Source: CAVSXS01 sp963767715 (GTDB lineage: Bacteria; Chloroflexota; Ktedonobacteria; Ktedonobacterales; Ktedonobacteraceae). Taken from it: a DNA stretch of 64,000 bases. The position numbers and the translations under genes were made by a program. Where the stretch lies: the NCBI GenBank assembly GCA_963767715.1, contig CAVYFA010000001.1, positions 868,001-932,000 on the forward strand. Reading direction: 5' to 3'. Each line of letters opens with the position of its first letter. Position 1 is the stretch's first letter. This document shows positions 48,035 to 57,061 of this stretch, one piece after another. A model generated the notes under the pieces. It was not told where the DNA came from and did not search any database. It worked only from the letters and a program-made list of their open reading frames with translations.

Positions 48035-49267
48035 CTACCCGAACTCCACCGGCAGCGAGACCAGCCCACGCAGCGAATAGTTCGGGCGAAATAGCGGTGT
48101 TTCGTCCGTCATATGAATGCCGGGCAGTCGCCTGAGCAGAGTCTCGAAGGCAACCTGGCTTTCCAGGCGGGCCAGCGCTGCCCCGATGCAGTAGTGAATG
48201 CCGTAGCCGAAACCCAGGGTGCGCGAGGGCGAGCGGTTGATATCCAGCCTATCGGGATCGGGGAACTTCTCGGCGTCGCGGTTCGCCGCGCCGATAAGCA
48301 AAAACACCCCGTTAAATGCTGGGATCGTCACTCCGCGGATGGTGACATCTTGCGTCGTGCGGCGCGCCAGCGTATGCACCGGGCTGACGTAGCGCAGCAG
48401 CTCCTCGACCGCCGCCGGCATTTTGGACGGGTCCGCGCGCAATTGCGCCATTTGCTCCGGGTTCTGCATCAGGTGATACATCCCGGTGCCGATCAAATTA
48501 GCGGTCGTCTCGTGCCCGGCAAATAAGAGGAAGTTAGTCGTAATCACGATCTCATCCTCGCTCAGCATGTCGCCGCGCTCTTCGGCCAGCACCATCCTGG
48601 AGAGCAAATCGTGACCGGGATGCGCGCGCCGTTCAGCGATCAAGCCTTTCAGGTACGCTTTGACATCGGCGAAGATGCCTGCCAGTCGCGGCCAGACCGA
48701 TGGGCCGGAAAACACGATGGTGGCCACAAATTCGTTGATGGCCTCGGAACTGGCCCTGATGTAGGCTCGCCCGCTTCTCGGAATGCTCAACATGTCGAGG
48801 ACCACATTGGAGGGGAGCGGGTAGGCAAAGTCGGCCACCAGGTCCATCTTACCCTGCGCCAGTCGCTGGTCGATCAGCTCATCCACCAGCTTCTGCACAG
48901 TCGGCCTGAACGACTCGATCATACGTGGCGTAAAGGTCTTCAGCATCAGCGTACGCTGGCGTGTATGCCCGGGCGGGTCCATGCCCTGCAGGTTATGCGC
49001 CATAAAGGGGATGATCTGGCTGAGGTAGCGGCTCGCCTCATCATCGCCCGCGAAACCGATCGTCTCAGGTACGCTCGACCAGATGTCGGAGGAGAAACGC
49101 CGAAAATCAGAAAAGGCCATATTCACATCATCAAACTTGGAGAGCATGTAAACATTGAACATGGGGTTCCAGCGCACCGGGTCATGTTTCCTCAGGTAGG
49201 CATATGCCGGGTAGGGGTTCTGGATCGTCGCGAAAAAATTATCCAGCTCCAGTTCGCTTTCCTCGAT
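48035..49267 (-). CDS. Cytochrome P450
   Basis: The 410-residue soluble P450 has the I-helix motif FAGHETTANLIG, the EELLR pair of the K helix and the heme loop FGYGIHYCIGAALARLE, whose cysteine binds iron. An N-terminal WNPMFNVYMLSKFDDVNMAF and PPGHTRQRTLMLKTF fit bacterial class I enzymes. ATG 49267 has GGAGGAG at good distance; ATG 49285 is an alternative. No ferredoxin gene is adjacent. Substrate not predictable. Confidence 0.93.
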   Translation of the reverse strand: MEESELELDNFFATIQNPYPAYAYLRKHDPVRWNPMFNVYMLSKFDDVNMAFSDFRRFSSDIWSSVPETIGFAGDDEASRYLSQIIPFMAHNLQGMDPPGHTRQRTLMLKTFTPRMIESFRPTVQKLVDELIDQRLAQGKMDLVADFAYPLPSNVVLDMLSIPRSGRAYIRASSEAINEFVATIVFSGPSVWPRLAGIFADVKAYLKGLIAERRAHPGHDLLSRMVLAEERGDMLSEDEIVITTNFLLFAGHETTANLIGTGMYHLMQNPEQMAQLRADPSKMPAAVEELLRYVSPVHTLARRTTQDVTIRGVTIPAFNGVFLLIGAANRDAEKFPDPDRLDINRSPSRTLGFGYGIHYCIGAALARLESQVAFETLLRRLPGIHMTDETPLFRPNYSLRGLVSLPVEFG

Positions 49268-49460
49268 CATTGCTTGCTCCTCCATGTGTTCCTGTGTAAC
49301 CACTGAAAAAAGTATAAGCCCTGCACCTCAGCAGTGCAAGGGTAACATATAAGATCAGAACTTTCCTTGACCTTGCGTTTTACAATTGAAACAAAAGCAT
49401 CGTTCTCAATACGCAGTGCCTGTTGAAATGTTGTGGCGACCCTTGCGGTTGCCATGGGGG

Positions 49461-49599
49461 CTTACAGGGGTAGGGTTTTCTGGAGAAAGAGTCAGCGAGG
49501 TGGAGAGCACGCAAGGCACCCGCAAGGGGCCCCACACCACTCCCAGCCGCCCCTGCCTCTACAATGAACCAATATCCTACAAAAAACTACCCGTGTCAG
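49461..49599. repeat. Family A MITE-like repeat, copy 4
   Basis: It runs from CTTACAGGGGTAGGGTTTT to AAAACTACCCGTGTCAG with the same core GGCACCCGCAAGGGGCCCCA. A family B half-arm (GCGACCCTTGCGGTTGCCA) lies just to the left. The element is in frame with the DinB gene that follows, extending its open frame upstream. Confidence 0.8.
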
Positions 49600-49655
49600 C
49601 GCCAGGGGACTGCCTATACATCTTCATTATTCAGCAAAGAAACGAGGGTCCGAAA

Positions 49656-50141
49656 ATGCCGGGTGAAGCAAGTCATTTTGCCATTGTTCTTGAACGGATC
49701 GTACGTCATGCCCTTGACCAGTTCAGGGATATCTCCGATGTCGATCTCAATTGTCCCCTGGAACTACCTGAGAGCAACACGGCCTTCGTGCTGGCCACGC
49801 ACCTGATCGGCTCGGCTGAATACTGGGTTCTCGAGCTGGCGGGTGGACGCGATGTGCAGCGCGACCGGCTCTCAGAATTCCGCGCGACCGGCACAGGGGC
49901 AGAGTTAGCAGCACGCTACGAACGCTGGCTGGTCGCTATGCGGGAGGTGCTGGGTGCGCTCCCCGACGAGCGGATGGATCAGCCCATAAACGTACCCGCT
50001 CGCTATCATCCTTCGCTTGATGAAGATACAATGACGCTGCGCGATGCTCTCTTACATGCCGTCGAACATTGCGCCCTGCACCAGGGCCACCTGGAATTGA
50101 CCCGGCAACTGCTCGGATATGCGCCGGCCGGAGCGCAGTGA
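49656..50141 (+). CDS. DinB-family protein
   Basis: ATG 49656 is chosen because the frame upstream is repeat-derived; GAGGGTCC lies before it. The 161-residue helical protein keeps three histidines in the DinB pattern: NTAFVLATHLIGSAEYWVLE, DALLHAVEHCALHQGHLELT. These bind a metal in the family, whose members transfer thiols or act as maleylpyruvate-like isomerases. An LLM oxidoreductase gene is convergent, 27 bases away. Confidence 0.88.
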   Translation: MPGEASHFAIVLERIVRHALDQFRDISDVDLNCPLELPESNTAFVLATHLIGSAEYWVLELAGGRDVQRDRLSEFRATGTGAELAARYERWLVAMREVLGALPDERMDQPINVPARYHPSLDEDTMTLRDALLHAVEHCALHQGHLELTRQLLGYAPAGAQ

Positions 50142-50168
50142 ATCAGGCCCCTACAATGGATTATTGGA

Positions 50169-51089
50169 TTATCCGCGCACCAGTTCGGCGATCTTTCCGA
50201 ACTGTTCGATGCTGGCGGGTGTGACTTCGTCGAGCGCTACGAAAAGGTGGGATGCGCCCACACTCGCGAAATCCCGCAGGCGGTGAGCGATCTCTTCAGG
50301 CGTACCTGCAATCGCTCTATCAGGTGAGCCGCCTTCTTGACGAAGTTGGAGTCGAACCTCAGTGCCGACGGTGATCTCTATTGTCGCGGGGTCGCGACCC
50401 ACTCTCGCGCAGGCCTCCACGAGTGGATCGTGGCGCTCCTTGACTTTGGCCGGGTCAATAGGCCATGCCGTGTTCCATTCATCGGCATAGCGCGCGGTCA
50501 GCTCCAGCATGCGCGGGCGGTGACCGGCGATCAGGATACGCGGGCCGCCCTTCGTGGGACCGCGCGGCCGCAGGACGCAGTTATGGACCTGGTAGTATCG
50601 TCCCTGGAAATCGACGTGACCTTCTCGCAAGAGCGGTACAATGATCTGCAGGGCTTCGTCGAAGCGGCTGGCGAGGTGATCGAACGGGTAGCCAAATGCC
50701 TCGAATTCGGGCTGGTGCCACCCGGCGCCCAGACCCAGGATGAAGCGACCGCCGCTGATTTCATCGATTGCATCCGCCATCTTCGCCAGCAGCGCCGGCG
50801 GCCGGAACGGCACGCACAGCACAAGCGTGCCAAGTGTAATGCGTGAAGTAACCGCGGCCAGCGCGCTGAGCATAGTAAGCGCCTCCCATGGCCCGCTTTC
50901 ATCCTGGCCTGGGAAACGGTAGAGGAGATGGTCCGCCAGCCAGATAGAGTCGAGGCCCACCTCTTCGGCAACCTGCGCCATGCCTTGCAGTTCACGAAAA
51001 GTCGGCGTGCGCCCCTCCAGCGAACCCTCGCTGATATCTAATACAATACCGATCTTCATGCGCTGTTGCTGAGCATCCTGCTGAGTCAA
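50169..51089 (-). CDS. LLM-class F420-dependent oxidoreductase
   Basis: The frame begins with TTG 51089, preceded by AAAGGGATT. The TIM-barrel reads MKIGIVLDISEGSLEGRTPT, VGLDSIWLADHLLYRF, TSRITLGTLVLCVPFRPPAL, LGLGAGWHQPEFEAFGYPFD and GPRILIAGHRPRMLELTARY, all marks of luciferase-like F420 enzymes. The ATG at 51056 has no ribosome site. It needs coenzyme F420 or FMN; substrate unknown. Confidence 0.88.
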   Translation of the reverse strand: MTQQDAQQQRMKIGIVLDISEGSLEGRTPTFRELQGMAQVAEEVGLDSIWLADHLLYRFPGQDESGPWEALTMLSALAAVTSRITLGTLVLCVPFRPPALLAKMADAIDEISGGRFILGLGAGWHQPEFEAFGYPFDHLASRFDEALQIIVPLLREGHVDFQGRYYQVHNCVLRPRGPTKGGPRILIAGHRPRMLELTARYADEWNTAWPIDPAKVKERHDPLVEACARVGRDPATIEITVGTEVRLQLRQEGGSPDRAIAGTPEEIAHRLRDFASVGASHLFVALDEVTPASIEQFGKIAELVRG

Positions 51090-51124
51090 TGTTAATCCCT
51101 TTCATTTGGTGTTATAAACATTCA

Positions 51125-51300
51125 ATATCGTCCACCGCCGATTATGCCGATTAACAAATTATTGCGGTCATCATCCCAACCACCCCGGGCTGATAAATCG
51201 GCGGTGCGCACGATAAATCGGCGCCTACGGAGGGCCGGATGAATTTTTCGAGTTGCATTATCGGCCAGTCTTACCGCCGTCACCGCATTATTGGCCTTGC
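51125..51300. repeat. Family C repeat block, copy 3
   Basis: ATGCCGATTAACAAATTATT, CTGATAAATCGGCGG, CGATAAATCGGCGCCTAC and GCATTATCGGCCAGTC match the blocks at 11583 and 36655, with the same order of words. Confidence 0.65.
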
Positions 51301-51325
51301 CGAATGCTCACGCCTTTGCCGCAAC

Positions 51326-52261
51326 TTAAACTGCACGCTTCTGCAGGTCTCCCCGCGCCCGGCTCCGGGCAAAATCCACCAGCGGCGACGTACCGAGCGC
51401 TTTCGGAAAAAGCCGGCGCAGCAGGTGTCCCGCGGCGCGCGCAAGCTGAAAGCCGGCCCACTGCATCACACCCCAGCGCAGCCCGTATGCCTGGCGTATA
51501 GCGGGCGGCAGTTGCCCTACCGTAATTACACGCACGATCGCCCACAATGGCTTGCGCATGCGCGGCATCGGCGGAAAGAGAATCTTCTGTGCGATGAAGT
51601 GGGCGGCCGGCCCAATGGCGATCTCCCCCGATGGGAGCGCGTCGCGAATGTATTGCTGCACGGCGGCGTAGCTGGGCAGGAGCGTCGCATCGGTCAGGCC
51701 CAGTAGTCGCGCATAGCGGCACGATTCCTGCCAGTACTGCTCGCACTCTTCTGACGAAAGCGGGCCAACGAAGGTCTTGTAAGCGGTGAGGATGCTGTCG
51801 ACGAAGGCAATATGCACCCACAGGAGCGCGGGCGGCTCCATAGCGCTGTAAGGCTCGCCCTCCGTGTAGTGTCCGATGGTCTCATGCAGCGTTCCCACAA
51901 TGGTATGGTGCAGGCGATTGATAAAGCGCGCCATGTCGTTCGCTTCGCGCGTGCTGCCGAAGATCAAGATCGCCATCGATTCAATGGTATGATACACGCG
52001 CCCGAAGGGATCTTCGGCGAATTTGCTGTGGTCAAGCGCGCCCTGCGCTACCTTGGGATGAGCGGCCTGCATCAAGAATGCGCGCGCGCCCGCCGTGATC
52101 AACCATTGTTCTTCATGCAAACGCCAGGTTAAAGATTCCGGGCCAAGCAAACCGGGATCAGGCTCCCTGTCGCTGATCGGTATTTTGCTGGGCATCGACG
52201 CACCACTGGCCCATTGGATCAGGCGCATCGAATCAACAGGATTTCGCATATCTATCTTCAT
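51326..52261 (-). CDS. Oxygenase of the MpaB/DUF2236 family
   Basis: The 311-residue protein carries TWRLHEEQWLITAGARAFLM, QAAHPKVAQGALDHS, FGRVYHTIESMAILIFGSTR and LHETIGHYTEGEPYSAMEPP, then LLWVHIAFVDSILTAYKTF, the DUF2236 signature in which histidines hold the catalytic heme/iron. Related enzymes cleave prenyl side chains or latex rubber. ATG 52261 is favoured; a GTG at 52288 lies in a repeat tag and ATG 52195 has no ribosome site. Confidence 0.88.
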   Translation of the reverse strand: MKIDMRNPVDSMRLIQWASGASMPSKIPISDREPDPGLLGPESLTWRLHEEQWLITAGARAFLMQAAHPKVAQGALDHSKFAEDPFGRVYHTIESMAILIFGSTREANDMARFINRLHHTIVGTLHETIGHYTEGEPYSAMEPPALLWVHIAFVDSILTAYKTFVGPLSSEECEQYWQESCRYARLLGLTDATLLPSYAAVQQYIRDALPSGEIAIGPAAHFIAQKILFPPMPRMRKPLWAIVRVITVGQLPPAIRQAYGLRWGVMQWAGFQLARAAGHLLRRLFPKALGTSPLVDFARSRARGDLQKRAV

Positions 52262-52279
52262 CTCTCCCGCCACCGCCTC

Positions 52280-52310
52280 GCATGTCACCCTGAGCGAAGC
52301 GAAGGGTCTC
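52280..52310. repeat. Short repeat tag of the type GTCA(N)CTGAGCGAAGCGAAG
   Basis: GTCACCCTGAGCGAAGCGAA is the inverted relative of TTCGCTTCGCTCAGAATGAC at 12112-12131. It is a small dispersed sequence at borders of other elements. Confidence 0.5.
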
Positions 52311-52493
52311 TCTTGTTATACTCTACAATGATTATAGGGCGATAATTGGGAGATAACCACTTTCTTGAAGGTATCAGGAAAAAAAGACCTGCGTTCGCTG
52401 CATAACCACGTTTTTAAGCTACTCTCAGTACATGCTATACTACATAGCAGAAAAAAACACTTACATCCTGATTACGCTAAGAAGGAGCTGTGC

Positions 52494-52889
52494 ATGCACG
52501 ATGAATTGAGCGAGCCGCTGCAGGTAGAGATGTTTGCTGCCTCGCTTCGTGCTAACAGCACGGATATCAAAGCATTTTTAGAGGCCCTGGCGGTCAAGTT
52601 AGAAGGATCATTGCCGGGCCAGACGCTGGTGACGCGCCAGAGCGGCCTCTTTTCGCGAGAACATCCTGTCAAAGAGATCGTGGTGACATTGGGCGAGTAC
52701 CAGTACCGCATCGCACGGGATCGACAGGGTCCCCTCATGACTTCGCGCGCTAAAGTGGTGCGTGGCATTGTACTCAAAACTGACCAGTTACCGATGGAGC
52801 AGTGGATTGGGGAACTAGCGGAGAGCCTGGCGCAAGAATCGGCACGGAGCGCACAGGCCCATGCCGCCCTTGAACGGTTTCTCTTATAA
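52494..52889 (+). CDS. Hypothetical protein, first gene of the YbjQ-like operon
   Basis: ATG 52494 has GAAGGAG at 52481-52487. The 131-residue protein begins MHDELSEPLQVEMFAASLRA, with TDIKAFLEALAVKLEGSLPG, a central beta part (EHPVKEIVVTLGEYQYRIAR) and a helical tail. I do not recognise a family. It lies 32 bases before two YbjQ-like genes and reads the same way. Confidence 0.8.
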   Translation: MHDELSEPLQVEMFAASLRANSTDIKAFLEALAVKLEGSLPGQTLVTRQSGLFSREHPVKEIVVTLGEYQYRIARDRQGPLMTSRAKVVRGIVLKTDQLPMEQWIGELAESLAQESARSAQAHAALERFLL

Positions 52890-52921
52890 AGCAACCAAGT
52901 GCCCCTATTCAGGAGGTTGTC

Positions 52922-53902
52922 ATGCCTTTTTGGAAACGATCCTCACCGGAGGAAGAGCAACGGCGGCTGCGGGAACAGCAAGAAGCTGAGGCCAGCCGTC
53001 AATCGCTCGAGGCCGGTGGGCTGCCTGTTAGAGCAAAACAGCGCCTGAGCGAAGAGATGGAGGCCGGACATGCGCTATTCAGCAGTGATCTGAGCACCAA
53101 TGAACTCCTGCTGACACGTCAACAGGGATACGAGCCCCTGAGCCAGGTCATGGGCAGCTCGATCTACCAGGTCGGGTGGCAATACACGCGAAACTATACA
53201 TGGAATGTGAACGCGGCGGAAATGACGACCCTCTCTGAGGCGCATCAACATGCCGCCCAGCTTGCCCTGGGCAGGCTGGCGCAAGAAGCTGCGCTCCTGA
53301 AGGCCCACGGGGTCATTGGAGTACGCTTCACACGACGGAGCTATGAATGGGGGAATAATCTGCTGGAGTATACCGCGATTGGCACAGCAGTACGTCTCCT
53401 GGATACTCCGCCGCCCTCGAACCCCTTTCTCAGTGACCTCTCTGCTCAAGAGTTCTGGACGTTGCTCCAGGCCGGGTACTATCCTGCCGGTTTCGTAACA
53501 GGCTTCTGCTCATACTTTGTGGCCCTGGGAAGCAGGATGACACAGCAGATACAGGGCTGGTGGGGTACCGGTAGCTATAATCAGGAGATTGTCCCATTTT
53601 CACAGGCGATTTACGCGTCACGTCACCTGGCAATGACGAGGGCGACAAACATGGCGAGGAGTCAGAAAGCGCTCGGCATCGTCGGGATGCATATTGACAA
53701 TGACCGGCGGGTCGTCGAGTACGAAACCGAGAATCCATCGGCAAAGTATCTCGATCTCTTCGTACATTTTGCGGTTGTTGGCACCGCCATTACTGCTGTG
53801 AAAAAAGATCACATCATTCCAACGCCGAAACCGGCACTGACGTTCACCGACCTGCGGCCAGGACGTTATGGACAAAATCAGGAGCTGACATTCAGAGGAT
53901 AA
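52922..53902 (+). CDS. Protein with two YbjQ-like (heavy-metal-binding-type) domains
   Basis: AGGAGG lies 6 bases before ATG 52922. A charged coiled head (EEEQRRLREQQEAEASRQSL) is followed by two domains that share ELLLTRQQGYEPLSQVMGSS / FWTLLQAGYYPAGFVTGFCS and a late GVIGVRFTRR / GIVGMHIDND strand with EYTAIGTAV. This is the YbjQ/UPF0145 pentamer fold. Function unknown. The next gene is its paralogue. Confidence 0.85.
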   Translation: MPFWKRSSPEEEQRRLREQQEAEASRQSLEAGGLPVRAKQRLSEEMEAGHALFSSDLSTNELLLTRQQGYEPLSQVMGSSIYQVGWQYTRNYTWNVNAAEMTTLSEAHQHAAQLALGRLAQEAALLKAHGVIGVRFTRRSYEWGNNLLEYTAIGTAVRLLDTPPPSNPFLSDLSAQEFWTLLQAGYYPAGFVTGFCSYFVALGSRMTQQIQGWWGTGSYNQEIVPFSQAIYASRHLAMTRATNMARSQKALGIVGMHIDNDRRVVEYETENPSAKYLDLFVHFAVVGTAITAVKKDHIIPTPKPALTFTDLRPGRYGQNQELTFRG

Positions 53903-53919
53903 TAAGGAGTACTTCACCT

Positions 53920-54744
53920 ATGTCTCAACAGATACCTCCACAAGGAAATGATTTGCCCGTACATGCGCATGAGCGTCTCAGCGCCATGCGAAGTGATGCT
54001 GGCCACCGCGGCCTCTTCACCAGCGATCTCAGCGTCAACGAGTTTCTGCTAGTACGTGAAGCTGGTTTTGATCCCGTGGGCCTTGTTGTAGGAAGCTCGA
54101 TCTATCATATTGGATATCAACGAGCGAATTGGAACCAGAATCAGGAAATGGGCGTTCTTACACAGGCAATGTACCACGCCCGCGAGCTGGCGATGGCACG
54201 TATGGAAGAAGAGGCGAATGAACTGGGCGCTGACGGTATTGTCGGAGTGCGGCTCGAAGTCACCCGGCATGAGTGGGGAGAGGCATTGGCCGAGTTCGTT
54301 GCCATCGGAACGGCCATCCGTTCGCGTGGTGGCCAATCTTTCCGCAACGCGCATGGCATGCCCTTTACTTCAGATCTTTCCGGACAGGACTTCTGGACCT
54401 TGCTGCGCGCAGGCTTTCGACCGGTGGGCATGGTCATGGGGAATTGCGTCTATCACGTCTCTCGCCAGGGTCTTGGGCAGTGGTTCAGCCAGGTCGGGCG
54501 CAATGTTGAGATGACCAACTACACTCAGGCGCTGTATGATGCCCGCGAACTCGCTATGGAGCGCATGCAGACCGAAGCAGTCAGCCTCAAGTCACACGGA
54601 GTCGTCGGCGCCCAGATAACCGAGCGAAGCCATGGCTGGGGCTCGCATATCATCGAGTTCTTTGCTGTCGGCACAGCCGTAATTAGCATTTCCGACAGCC
54701 ACGAGATTCCTGCGCCTTCGCTCACGCTTTTGCTCAATGACTAG
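53920..54744 (+). CDS. Protein with two YbjQ-like domains, paralogue of the preceding gene
   Basis: ATG 53920 is 18 bases after the preceding stop, behind AAGGAG. Two tandem domains (NEFLLVREAGFDPVGLVVGS, GVRLEVTRHEWGEALAEFVA; FWTLLRAGFRPVGMVMGNCV, GAQITERSHGWGSHIIEFFA) mirror those of the previous protein without its coiled head. Both genes come from one duplicated ancestor, and each domain pair is itself a duplication. Confidence 0.87.
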   Translation: MSQQIPPQGNDLPVHAHERLSAMRSDAGHRGLFTSDLSVNEFLLVREAGFDPVGLVVGSSIYHIGYQRANWNQNQEMGVLTQAMYHARELAMARMEEEANELGADGIVGVRLEVTRHEWGEALAEFVAIGTAIRSRGGQSFRNAHGMPFTSDLSGQDFWTLLRAGFRPVGMVMGNCVYHVSRQGLGQWFSQVGRNVEMTNYTQALYDARELAMERMQTEAVSLKSHGVVGAQITERSHGWGSHIIEFFAVGTAVISISDSHEIPAPSLTLLLND

Positions 54745-54784
54745 CGCTGCAACCCCTCTACGGCGTATATAAAGAGATGAGATG

Positions 54785-56104
54785 TCAGGCCTCCGGCTCA
54801 TCCGCGAACGAAACCACGTGGTAGCGTACCTGTGGAATTGCCGTCATGCCCTTCCCAAGTGGAATGCAGCGCGATTCTATGGCGTGCTTCAGGCGTAGCG
54901 CAATCAGTCCGGCCGGGCCCTCCTCGGCGTTGAGTACCAGGACCAGCATATCGCTTCCATGAATGCTCAGCAGATCATCTTTACGAATGTGCTGGTGCAG
55001 CAGGGGAAGGAGTGAGCGAATCATACGCAGGGTATAGCGCTCCTCGCGTTTGCGCAAGAGTCCATCTTGCTCTATCCCTTCGCGCGCAATCTGAAAGACA
55101 ATAACGCTCTGCGTGTTGCAAATGCGTCGCAGTTTGCGGTCTTCATCCTCTACGCGCTTGGTGGACGTGACGGCCTGCCAGATATGGTGCGAACGATGGT
55201 GCGCCACATCGCGGCGTCCCTGCAAGCGCGCGAAGCCTTCGAGCGCGATGGCGCCTGCCGTCCAGCACATCTGCCTGGGCGTGCTGAGAGTATACGCTGC
55301 ATTCTCGACCAGGGCGTGCAGGATGGCGCTCACGTTCATTGTCGGCGCTTCAAAATGCTCTTGTTCAAGCACCTGCAGATGCCCGGCGTAGATGCGGCGG
55401 CGCTGCGCGAGGAAGTCCCGCACGGTCACAGGCCCTTTGTTATATACCAGCGCATCCGGCACATAGACCATACGCAACCCCTGCCGGGCAATTTTGGCCT
55501 GAATGGAGATCTCATCCACGGCGGTATCGGTGGGGATCTCCTCGACGACGTTGCGAAAGGCGATCACCTCGCCGAGCTTCGGCACGCGGCGCGCCATACT
55601 GTCATGCAGCCGCCAGAGCAGGTGTACCGCGTGCCCCGTGAAGGTGTCCTGGTCATTGACGGGTACCGGTCGTGCCCCTACCATGCCGATGGTGGGATCG
55701 GCAAAATGCGCGCATAACCGTTCCAGCGCATCCTTCTCTGGAATGGTATCCGCTCCCACCAGCACAAGTATCGGACTGGTAGTCTGTCTCATGAAGAGGT
55801 TGATGGCGGAGGCCTTCCCCTCGCGGCGCTCCTGCACGATCAATCGCAGGCGCGCTTCATCCCGCATGAATTCCTGGACGAGAGGGACCGTGCGGTCGGT
55901 GCATCCGCTGGCGACGACGACGATCTCCGCCAGACAGGTCGTCCTGCTATCCTGCTCGATGATTGCTCGCAGCGTGCGTAAGATATTGGCTTCTTCGTTG
56001 TAGGCCATCACGCCAACACTGTAAAAAAGTTGATTGGTACGTATGCCGGCATTAGCTTTAGCTTCGGGCTCTGCCACCGGAAAATCAAGCGTCGGATTTG
56101 TCAC
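54785..56104 (-). CDS. Family 2 glycosyltransferase with degenerate GGDEF-like tail
   Basis: The first 270 residues are a GT-A fold: YSVGVMAYNEEANILRTLRA, EIVVVASGCTDRTVPLVQEF, LVLVGADTIPEKDALERLCA (the DxD position is GADT) and DEISIQAKIARQGLRMVYVP, with QRRRIYAGHL as the Q(R/Q)xRW-like segment. Residues 310-430 resemble a GGDEF domain with IRKDDLLSIHGSDMLVLVLN; the GGDEF motif is HGSDM (382-386), so no cyclase activity is expected. The pair could let a c-di-GMP-type signal act on polysaccharide synthesis. It faces the exopolysaccharide cluster. Confidence 0.82.
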   Translation of the reverse strand: MTNPTLDFPVAEPEAKANAGIRTNQLFYSVGVMAYNEEANILRTLRAIIEQDSRTTCLAEIVVVASGCTDRTVPLVQEFMRDEARLRLIVQERREGKASAINLFMRQTTSPILVLVGADTIPEKDALERLCAHFADPTIGMVGARPVPVNDQDTFTGHAVHLLWRLHDSMARRVPKLGEVIAFRNVVEEIPTDTAVDEISIQAKIARQGLRMVYVPDALVYNKGPVTVRDFLAQRRRIYAGHLQVLEQEHFEAPTMNVSAILHALVENAAYTLSTPRQMCWTAGAIALEGFARLQGRRDVAHHRSHHIWQAVTSTKRVEDEDRKLRRICNTQSVIVFQIAREGIEQDGLLRKREERYTLRMIRSLLPLLHQHIRKDDLLSIHGSDMLVLVLNAEEGPAGLIALRLKHAIESRCIPLGKGMTAIPQVRYHVVSFADEPEA

Positions 56105-56298
56105 AATATTACTCCTCTACTCAACGCAACTATTGTTAGTATTGTTATCGGCAGCCTCCGCGCCAAAATTAGATGGTTGCAGAGCTTCATCCAAATCCAT
56201 CGCTAAGGCAAGGTTCAACAGAACCTCCAGGCAATTCCCTCAGAAAATGGCTATAATAATCTTGGAAAGAATGGCATTTCAGCAGAAAGAGTAAAGTC

Positions 56299-56916
56299 AT
56301 GAGCAGCATGTATAATTGGGGCTCTCGTCAATTACAGAATCAGTTCGATAGTCAGCGGATTGCAGACCGACTTGAGCAGCGCACAGTCCATGCTACGTTT
56401 ACTGAGCAGGATCGTGCCTTGATTGCACGGAGCCCGATGTTCTTTTTAGCTACCGCTGATGCAGAAGGTCGCCCTGATTGCTCGTATAAGGGGGGGATGC
56501 CTGGATTTGTGCGAGTCCTTACCTCAACTACGTTAGCTTTTCCTGATTATGATGGCAATGGGATGTTCAAAAGCCTGGGGAACATGCTCGTGAATCCTCA
56601 CGTTGGGATGCTCTTCATTGACTTTGAGCATCCCGGCCGAATGCGCATTAATGGAACCGCTACAGAACATACTGACGACCCTTTATTGTCCGAGTATCCA
56701 GGAGCACAGCTCATTGTGCGTGTCCAAGCAGAGCAAATCTTCCCGAACTGTCCACGTTACATCCATAAAATGCAAATCATCAAATATTCGGTCTATACCC
56801 CTCAGATCGGCTACACTCCTCCAGAGCCCGAGTGGAAGCAAATGGAAGAGTTTCGAGATGCCTTACCCAAACCTCGAAGTTCAAACACCGCCTCTTTTAC
56901 GGATGGAACCGACTAA
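56299..56916 (+). CDS. Pyridoxamine 5'-phosphate oxidase family protein
   Basis: The 205-residue protein has the split-barrel signature: LIARSPMFFLATADAEGRPD, YKGGMPGFVRVLTSTTLAFP, GNGMFKSLGNMLVNPHVGML and FIDFEHPGRMRINGTA. The family binds FMN or F420 and reduces varied compounds. AAAGAGTAAAGTC precedes the ATG. It is followed by a terminator. Confidence 0.9.
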   Translation: MSSMYNWGSRQLQNQFDSQRIADRLEQRTVHATFTEQDRALIARSPMFFLATADAEGRPDCSYKGGMPGFVRVLTSTTLAFPDYDGNGMFKSLGNMLVNPHVGMLFIDFEHPGRMRINGTATEHTDDPLLSEYPGAQLIVRVQAEQIFPNCPRYIHKMQIIKYSVYTPQIGYTPPEPEWKQMEEFRDALPKPRSSNTASFTDGTD

Positions 56917-56952
56917 GTTCGATATATGCGGGGGCATTTCCTACCTCCGTGG

Positions 56953-56978
56953 GAGGGTTTCTGAGTCAGGAAACCCTC
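56953..56978 (+). terminator. Rho-independent terminator of the PNPOx-family gene
   Basis: Stem GAGGGTTTC/GAAACCCTC (56953-56961 with 56970-56978) with an 8-base loop, followed by TCTTGATTCTTG. It lies 37 bases after the stop. Confidence 0.75.
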
Positions 56979-57061
56979 TCTTGATTCTTGCCTAAAGAAG
57001 CCCACAATATCTTCGATAGCTAGTAATGACCCATGGCTAAAATAAATGTAGAGGCCAGAGC

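Noticed and set aside
49386..49655. Extended N-terminus of the DinB protein
   Set aside because: The added residues come from the family A repeat, and ATG 49656 gives the normal family length.
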